From Symbiodinium natans (lineage: Eukaryota > Sar > Dinophyceae > Suessiales > Symbiodiniaceae), in NCBI GenBank assembly GCA_905221605.1, contig CAJNDS010000249.1:1-64000 (forward strand): DNA of 64,000 nt, read 5' to 3'. The position numbers were made by a program, and so were the translations under genes. The notes beneath the pieces are model-generated. The model had not been told where the DNA came from. It did not search any database and worked only from the letters and a program-made list of their open reading frames with translations. Shown here one piece after another: positions 58,061 through 64,000 of this stretch; within the stretch, counting starts at the first letter, position 1, and each line of letters starts with the position of its first letter.

Positions 58061-58239
58061 ATGGCACATAAGAATGTACATGTCCGGTTTTTAAAAGCAC
58101 GGACATAGAAAAAGTCCCTTCAGGCAGGGAGGTGGGGAGAGTTAAGGGTATTTAGGAGTCCTACTAGTTCTACGCTCCTTTCAATGCGAAGGCCCGAAGG
58201 ATGCCCGTCTTTGGAGGGGTTGTCCCTTGGTGGAAACAT

Positions 58240-58476
58240 TCAGTCCACCGAACAAATCCACAGGCTCAACGCCGTATGGTAGACGAGTTCACGATTTCTC
58301 TGGTCGAGGAGGGTGTCTGGATTATATATCCTCAAAGAGTCCAGCCGAGCAATTGATTTGAAACGAAGCCTCGACAATCTAAGTTTCCGGGGGGCTTTGT
58401 TCAGTTCTGAGAGTTTGATGGCGAGTTCTCCCGCTGCTTGAATGTAATTGCTGAATTTTCCCCAAAGAAAATTCAT
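58240..58476 (-). CDS. exon-like frame, unknown protein
   Basis: A 78-codon minus frame that reads naturally from its first Met (NFLWGKFSNYIQAAGELAIK, then RIYNPDTLLDQRNRELVYHT). It could be a small protein or an exon. Confidence 0.4.
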   Translation of the reverse strand: MNFLWGKFSNYIQAAGELAIKLSELNKAPRKLRLSRLRFKSIARLDSLRIYNPDTLLDQRNRELVYHTALSLWICSVD

Positions 58477-58630
58477 TCAGGGAAACATGTTTGTTTGTAA
58501 GGATGTCCCGAGATTCAGAGCCCGGATCCAGGGAGCTAAGCCCGGCTCCGTCTAAACCTTTTCCTAGCTGCCTTACGAACGAGGCGCAAAGAAATCTCCC
58601 GACAACCTGGGTGATGGCGCGATTGGGTCA

Positions 58631-58870
58631 TTAACAATACCGAGGACCGGTTCCGAGGCAGTCCAGGAAGGCAGGAAAGCTAATGGAAAGCTTCTGACGA
58701 CCACACCTGAAGCCTACAGGCCTTGAGTCAGGAGCCTTACGAAACTTAAGGGGAGGATCCGCCGAGATGTACCTGGTAAGGTAAGTCTTCCTCAGCTTTG
58801 ATTCCCTAATAACCCTGAAACTCAGCGACGAGCTAACGCCTGGGCTCCCATTCCCGCGGCCGCGTGGCAA
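58631..58870 (-). CDS. exon-like frame, unknown protein
   Basis: A 79-codon minus frame (SSLSFRVIRESKLRKTYLTR, then RKAPDSRPVGFRCGRQKLSI). It is basic, with no known motif. It lies between two other minus-strand candidates. Confidence 0.35.
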   Translation of the reverse strand: MPRGRGNGSPGVSSSLSFRVIRESKLRKTYLTRYISADPPLKFRKAPDSRPVGFRCGRQKLSISFPAFLDCLGTGPRYC

Positions 58871-59210
58871 GCTTGAAGATGGCTCCCTGCGCGCAGGAAT
58901 TCTGCCCTTGGACTAGCTAGGACATTCTAGGACTAGCAGGGCCTTTTGGAGCCTTAGGCACCTTCGGCCTTAGGAGCATCGATTTTTTCCGGGGAGGCTT
59001 CCGAGCCTGCTTCATTTTAAGCTGCCGGCCCTAAAAGACTTCGGAGTTGGGCCCTGGGCTTGCTCTATGATACGCATAGAGAAAACCATGCTTCCGGGGC
59101 CACCGTTTAGGATCGTGTTGAGAGGGACGTGGGCCATGTGGCTTTCAATCTAAGGCATGGGCATGGGACTTGACTGCAGAAGGCGGATGCCAACCTTCAC
59201 GCCCCACAGC

Positions 59211-59513
59211 TCAAAGGCAACCGTGGGTTTCCAGGGCTAGTTTTGCCTCAGGCTCGGCTCCGTCCAGAAGCTCCTGGATCAACTCCAACCGCCTCAGAGC
59301 GGTAGCAGGTAAATGCCAGCTCCGGAGGTAGTAGAGTGCGGCATTATAAGCCCCTGAAAACCTTTGCCCTAAATTTCGAGAACAGGGCTGCCATGTACAT
59401 GTGGGATGCTTCATGTCTCTTCGTATTTTATGTAATTCGGATATGAGTCTACTGGCTCGCGCACAAAGAGTCGTTCTTGTTGGGCTCAGATTTGTGAATC
59501 CCGTTTTCCTCAA
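59211..59513 (-). CDS. exon-like frame, helical unknown protein
   Basis: A 100-codon minus frame (ASRLISELHKIRRDMKHPTC, then ATALRRLELIQELLDGAEPE). It looks helical, possibly a TPR/PPR-like helical repeat, but that is only an impression. The stretch 59520-59860 has no supported gene. Confidence 0.4.
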   Translation of the reverse strand: MRKTGFTNLSPTRTTLCARASRLISELHKIRRDMKHPTCTWQPCSRNLGQRFSGAYNAALYYLRSWHLPATALRRLELIQELLDGAEPEAKLALETHGCL

Positions 59514-59956
59514 TTGTGCAACTATTCTTCTGCCAAACCTGTTACTTCACTTCTTCCGTGTTCTTGCTAGTTTCACCAACTTCTCCGTTACATTCTTGCT
59601 AGTTCCATTGAGTGATGAAAAAGGGCCCGCGAATTCAGTTTTATTCCGGGCTCACTTTTGGTGCAATAAATCCTAAGGCGAAAGAATGAAATGCAGAGTA
59701 CAGAGACTCTGGGTCCATGGGTTCAAGGTCCATGGCCCACTGACCCACAAGGCATCTAGAACAATGCAACGCTGATCTGACGTGTTTAGCATGCACGGCC
59801 CCATCACCTACCACCAGGGTTTCGGAAACCTTCGGCAGTCCAAGATCAATTCAGAGCGAGGCTAGGCGCACTGTATGTACCATCGAAGGACGCCTGGTGA
59901 TGCATGGCAGCGGAAACTCGACTCTCTGCATTGAGCTTTAGGATCCTTCATATGGG

Positions 59957-60240
59957 TTGGCACGGCGGAGGTGTGATGTAAGGAACGCGTTGGCCGCAAG
60001 GATCGTCCAAGTCCCATGCCACTGCAAAGCTCAATCATTGAGTGGCAAGGCCAGGGTAGGAGCACCACAGAAAATGATATGGGATGGCGCTGACCTTTCG
60101 GGACTTGGCACTCCCGGGATCATTTTGGATGGGACATGCAAAGTGATCACGGTGCTGCGGGGAACGCGGCTGAGAGGATCATGGGAGGAGCGTTGCGTCC
60201 GAGCCCGGCCCTGCAGACATTGACATAATCTGTAGGACAT
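59957..60240. CDS. ambiguous coding stretch, both strands open
   Basis: Plus 59957-60223 (88 codons; VGAPQKMIWDGADLSGLGTP) and minus 60031-60240 (69 codons; RVPRSTVITLHVPSKMIPGV) are both open and natural-looking. The regional strand bias favours minus. I cannot decide. Confidence 0.25.
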
Positions 60241-60308
60241 GGGAGTGGAGGATCTTTCAGCTTAACATTGTAACATCAAGGCCACACCGATGATGCTTAG
60301 CTCCTCCG

Positions 60309-60704
60309 CTAAACTGAACATCGCAAAGTCCGACAAGTCCTAATAAGGCTCGAGCCCGGACAATTTTTAACATGAAGCAAGACGTCAAGCCTACGGAGCC
60401 CTAAGCCAGAAGTGCCGAGCCACTGGGCAGCGCGGTCACCGCTCACTTGAAGGTGAACACCTAGACGGATGTAGATCGCCTCCTGCCCGTTGTCTGGGTC
60501 GACGAATCCATACCTTGGCCCCCTTGCACCAGCCGCAAAAGAGGCGCATTGAAGCCCCGTGGAACTTAAGCCCCGGCGTATGGGGTCTGCAGATGGTAAC
60601 CTGACGGATCTCAGCGCGAAATCCCGAACCTCCCTCAAGCATCCCATCAGCTGCGTTGCTGGGAGAGCAGTTCGGCGTTGCTCTTCCCACCGTAGCTCAC
60701 CCAA
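60309..60704 (-). CDS. exon-like frame with a faint cold-shock-like stretch
   Basis: A 131-codon minus frame (ELRWEEQRRTALPATQLMGC, then RYGFVDPDNGQEAIYIRLGV). The segment RYGFVDPDNGQ recalls the YGFI-PDDG core of cold-shock domains, but flanking motifs are missing, so I do not assign the domain. It could be a single exon. Confidence 0.4.
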   Translation of the reverse strand: MGELRWEEQRRTALPATQLMGCLREVRDFALRSVRLPSADPIRRGLSSTGLQCASFAAGARGPRYGFVDPDNGQEAIYIRLGVHLQVSGDRAAQWLGTSGLGLRRLDVLLHVKNCPGSSLIRTCRTLRCSV

Positions 60705-60710
60705 ACTTGA

Positions 60711-61063
60711 TCACCCACCTAGCTGAGGGTATAGAGTTCTGTAATCGGCATACTTAAGGCTTCCGACGGACAACCTCGGGGCGTAAATTGGCGACGTCTT
60801 TTGGGCGCTCAGAGGGCAAAATAGGTCCGAAAACGGGGCAAAGTCCCGCACGCACAACGCGCCCGAGTGGAACACTGGAGTATTGCATGCAGTATTGCCA
60901 TTTCCAGCTTTGAAGTGTCGGAACTCGGGGCGCACTCTGTCGGGTCGTAGGGCCTCGGGCAATCAATGTCTACAAGTGCGCGGGCCTCAGATCGGCAGAA
61001 AGTTGCAAAGTGCGAAGCCCATGCATGGAGTCTCTTCAAGTCAAGTGAAGCCGAAGCCCCCAA
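60711..61063 (-). CDS. two overlapping exon-like frames, unknown protein
   Basis: Minus frames 60809-61063 (LKRLHAWASHFATFCRSEAR, then TSKLEMAILHAILQCSTRAR) and 60711-60962 (KAGNGNTACNTPVFHSGALC, then RLSVGSLKYADYRTLYPQLG). A frame change near 60850 would join them. The longer plus frame at 60966-61583 is judged chance. Confidence 0.4.
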
Positions 61064-61408
61064 GCCGTGCAGCTCCAGGGGGAGCTATACTAGTTGTACT
61101 AGATTAAGGGACACAGGCATGGTAATCAGAGGCTCAATCAGAGGCTTACAGAGCCTGACATGCAAACCCCGGTGCATGATCCGAGCAGCACCGCGAACAC
61201 TACGAGCGACTACGAACACCACCAGAAAGGCGAAAGAGGTTCTTTTCCTAGGCCCCCTCTCCACCCTCTCCACCCCCGGGTGCCAAAGTGCACCAAAAAC
61301 AACCACACTCCAGAACCCTCATCGCCACACACCCGCAATCTCGATTCCACCTGGAAAACGAGCCCCCACCGGTTATTCAGAGCCCTCACTTTCTTTATAT
61401 TTCGGGGC

Positions 61409-61485
61409 CTTTCCGGGCCCCAGCCCAGAGCCGCCTCGTAGTGCTTGTGGGCATAGGCGACGATGCCGTTGCCGAAGCGCGTCAG
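61409..61485 (-). CDS. internal exon, unknown protein
   Basis: A CGTTGCAG acceptor is followed by 25 codons plus two bases (TRFGNGIVAYAHKHYEAALG, then WGPE), before GCCCCG, a possible GC donor. It is the most upstream minus-strand exon I can support before the repeats at 61.6 kb. Confidence 0.4.
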
Positions 61486-61619
61486 CTGCAACGCGCCGGC
61501 CCGGTGGTTCCTTAAGGTTGCCTCTCTCTCTCACTGGTTCCCGTCTGAGCTTTGCTGGCACTCTCCCCCCACTTTCTCTTTAAAGGCGAGCCACTCATAC
61601 TGGCCACTCAAGATTGTCG

Positions 61620-62218
61620 TACACCGACAACACCAACGACGCCAACGACACCAACGACACCAACGACGCCAACGACAACACCAACAACAGCAACGACACC
61701 AACGACGCCAACCACGCCAACGACACCAACGACAGCAACCCACAGCAACGACACCAACGACACCAACGACGCCAACGACACCAACGACACCAACGACGCC
61801 AACGACGCCAACGACGCCAACGATGCCAGTGACGCCAACGACACCAACGACAACACCAACAACAGCAACGACACCAACACTGCCGGCGACACCAATGACA
61901 CCACCAACGACAACACCAACGATAACACCAACGACCAAACCAACGACCAAACCAACCACAAAACCAACGACGGCGACGGCGTCAATGACGGCAAGGACAC
62001 CAACGACACCAACAACAACATCAACAACAACAGCAACACCAACAACGACACCAACAACAACACCAACAACAATACAAACAACCACACCGACAACGACACC
62101 AACAACGACCCCAACAACACACCAACAACGACACCAACAACGACACCAACAACGACACCAACAACACACCAACAACGACACCAACAACGACACCAATAAC
62201 GACACCGGTAACGACACC

Positions 62219-62250
<32 letters not shown>

Positions 62251-62262
62251 CAAGAAGAATAA
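61620..62262. repeat. (CCAACGACA)n-type microsatellite/minisatellite
   Basis: About 640 bases of CCAACGACA, CAACAACAC and related triplet-based units. They give Thr/Pro and Asn/Asp/Thr frames on plus and Val/Gly frames on minus. It grades into (CAC)n and (CAA)n and is the left flank of the element starting at 62266. Confidence 0.97.
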
Positions 62263-62265
62263 CAA

Positions 62266-63724
62266 GGTCGCGATCTCGTAACGGACCCCAGGCTTTTCCT
62301 TGCTTGGCATGTCGAAAACACTGGCAGGCGTGGCAAACTTGAGCATGCGGGGGTGGGGGGGGGGGGTCACGGACCCCTTTTTGTAAAACGCGATTTTCCT
62401 ACTTTGTACGTTTTTATCGAAAAACGCGTTTTCGCTCAGGTTTTTAGTCTTCAGGCGTCGTAAAATCAACTGTTTGCAGTCGAAAACTTAGCTTCTGAAA
62501 ATAAGAGGTTTTTGCACGTGCAGGTTTTTCGGGTGTTTTTTGGACGTACATTTTTGGTCTAAAATGGGTTTTCGAGTGGGCTTTTTGACAGCACATGCAA
62601 AAAATGTGTTTTTCAAGGACTTTTGAGGGCCAAATGGCATGTGTACACTTTTGGGGTTTTTTTACCGCTTTGGGAAGAGTCTGGCATGGACGTTGCTAGC
62701 AGTGATTCCATGAGACAGCTGTTGATTGTGGAGGGCAAAACGCAAACCCAAGAAGTTCTGCACTGCAAAGCCGAATAGCTGTGCCCTGAACCCTAAACCT
62801 AAACCCAACAGCCAAAAAGTCCTGCATTGCCAAGCCGAGAAGCTATGCCCTGAACCCTAAACGTAAACCCTAAACAAGCAGTTCTGCAAGCCCGAAGACT
62901 CTGCATCCTGCACCCTGAAACTCTGAAGCTGAGAGCCGAAACCATAAACAAGCAGTTCTGCATCAAGACTCCTGCCAAGCCCAAACCCGCGAACAGTCTA
63001 CCGTAAACCCAAAAGGACACCACTCGGCGGACATGGATGCTTTGGCCATTCGCACGCACTGGCAACACGGACGTTCTCATCGTGCGGACATGGATGCTTT
63101 GGCCATTCGCACGCACTGGCAACACGGACGTTCTCATCGTGCGGACATGGATGCTCTGGCCATTCGCACGCACTGGTAACACGGACGTTCTCATCGTGCG
63201 GACATGGATGCTCTGGCCATTCGCACGCACTGGTAACACGGACGTTCTCATCGTGCGGGCATGGATGCTCTGGCCATTCGCACGCACTGGTAACACGGGC
63301 GTTCTCATCGTGCGGACATGGATGCTCTGGCCATTCGCACGCATGGTAACACGGACGTTCTCATCGTGCGGCACATGGATGCTCTGGCCATTCGCACGCA
63401 CTGGTAACACGGACGTTCTCATCGTGCGGACATGGATGCTCTGGCCATTCGCACGCACTGGGTTTTTCGGACGTCTGTTTCGTGCGGACATGGATGCTCT
63501 GGCCACTGGGTTTTTCTTCTGTTTCAAGCTTGGTAATGTCTCATGTCAAAAACCCTAGTTTAGGAAAAAAATGCTTCGGCAAAAAGGCCCAAAATCGCGT
63601 TTTAAAAAAAAAGGCCTTGCAGACCCCAACCCCCCACCCCCGCATGCTCAAGTTTACCACGCCTGCCAATGTTTTCGACATGCCAAGTAAGGAAAAGCCT
63701 GCGGTCCGTTACGAGATCGTTACC
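62266..63724. mobile_element. terminal-inverted-repeat element inside (CAA)n, about 1.46 kb
   Basis: Arms of about 130 bp (62266-62395 and 63594-63724) match as inverted repeats at roughly 85-90 percent. The left starts GGTCGCGATCTCGTAACGG; the right, on the other strand, starts GGTAACGATCTCGTAACGG. Both continue GGCATGTCGAAAACA and TGGCAGGCGTGG to GCATGCGGGGGTGGGGGG. Both flanks are (CAA)n. Inside are telomere-like CCCTAAAC pieces (about 62789-62875) and a 57-bp minisatellite. No transposase was seen. Confidence 0.85.
63028..63510. repeat. 57-bp in-frame minisatellite, about 8.5 copies
   Basis: Units run CGGACATGGATGCTCTGGCC, ATTCGCACGCACTGGTAACA, CGGACGTTCTCATCGTG. Starts are at 63028, 63085, 63142, 63199, 63256 and 63313, then small indels. 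Because 57 is a multiple of three, both strands stay open (plus 173 codons at 63037-63558; minus 242 codons at 62799-63527). Confidence 0.95.

Positions 63725-64000
<276 letters not shown>

Noticed and set aside
60966-61583. 205-codon plus frame
   Set aside because: Composition is Ser/Pro/Arg-rich and drifting. The minus strand over the same place has more natural exons with splice sites.
63028-63510. Regular 57-bp units considered as a CRISPR-like array
   Set aside because: There are no unique spacers; whole units repeat, so it is an ordinary minisatellite in a eukaryotic element.

Overview
This looks like nuclear DNA from a protist alga, most probably a dinoflagellate. The evidence is mixed in strength. 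Coding potential occurs as very short exons (about 45-130 nt) scattered between introns of hundreds of bases. Several introns appear to use GC instead of GT as donor. Nearly all convincing exons from 11 kb to 61.5 kb lie on the minus strand. There are plant-type telomere-like tracts (CCCTAAA/TTTAGGG). A 13-nt stretch at 1846-1858 equals the 3' end of the dinoflagellate spliced leader. Microsatellites and long C/G runs are very common. No rRNA, tRNA, bacterial-style operon, CRISPR array or recognisable reverse transcriptase was seen.

The best gene is a minus-strand TPR-repeat protein (five exons, 14096-16176). Its exon phases join into a three-repeat TPR domain plus capping helix and a stop codon; the 5' end was not found. 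From about 49 kb down to 27 kb a trail of minus-strand exons reads mostly as alpha-helical coiled coil. Four of them (40337-41557) chain in phase. They may belong to one or several long coiled-coil genes. Other minus-strand gene candidates without a known family lie at 5.0-7.2, 11.0-13.4, 18.7-20.2, 22.7-23.1, 44.4-48.0 and 55.3-61.5 kb. One plus-strand exon (7679-7800) suggests a strand switch near 7.3 kb.

Three terminal-inverted-repeat elements (8465-10701, 52816-54075, 62266-63724) each sit inside a simple-sequence tract: (TA)n for two and (CAA)n for one. All end in GGT/GCT-type pentamers, and all carry C/G runs at or near the ends. Two of them, and a possible relative at 38787-39445, carry degenerate telomere-like repeats inside. 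They look like one family of small non-autonomous elements associated with microsatellites.

Other repeats are a duplicated 0.6-kb module (2.8-4.1 kb), (GT)n (31.3-32.1 kb), GC-rich and about 100-bp tandem arrays (34.4-35.6 kb), (GTA)n/(GTC)n (37.8-38.8 kb), (ACT)n (43.9-44.4 kb), an 18-bp array followed by a roughly 100-bp satellite (49.7-52.7 kb), (CCAACGACA)n (61.6-62.3 kb) and (CAA)n to the window end. No RNA or protein data were available, so all exons are read by eye. Exon borders outside the phase-checked cases are approximate.
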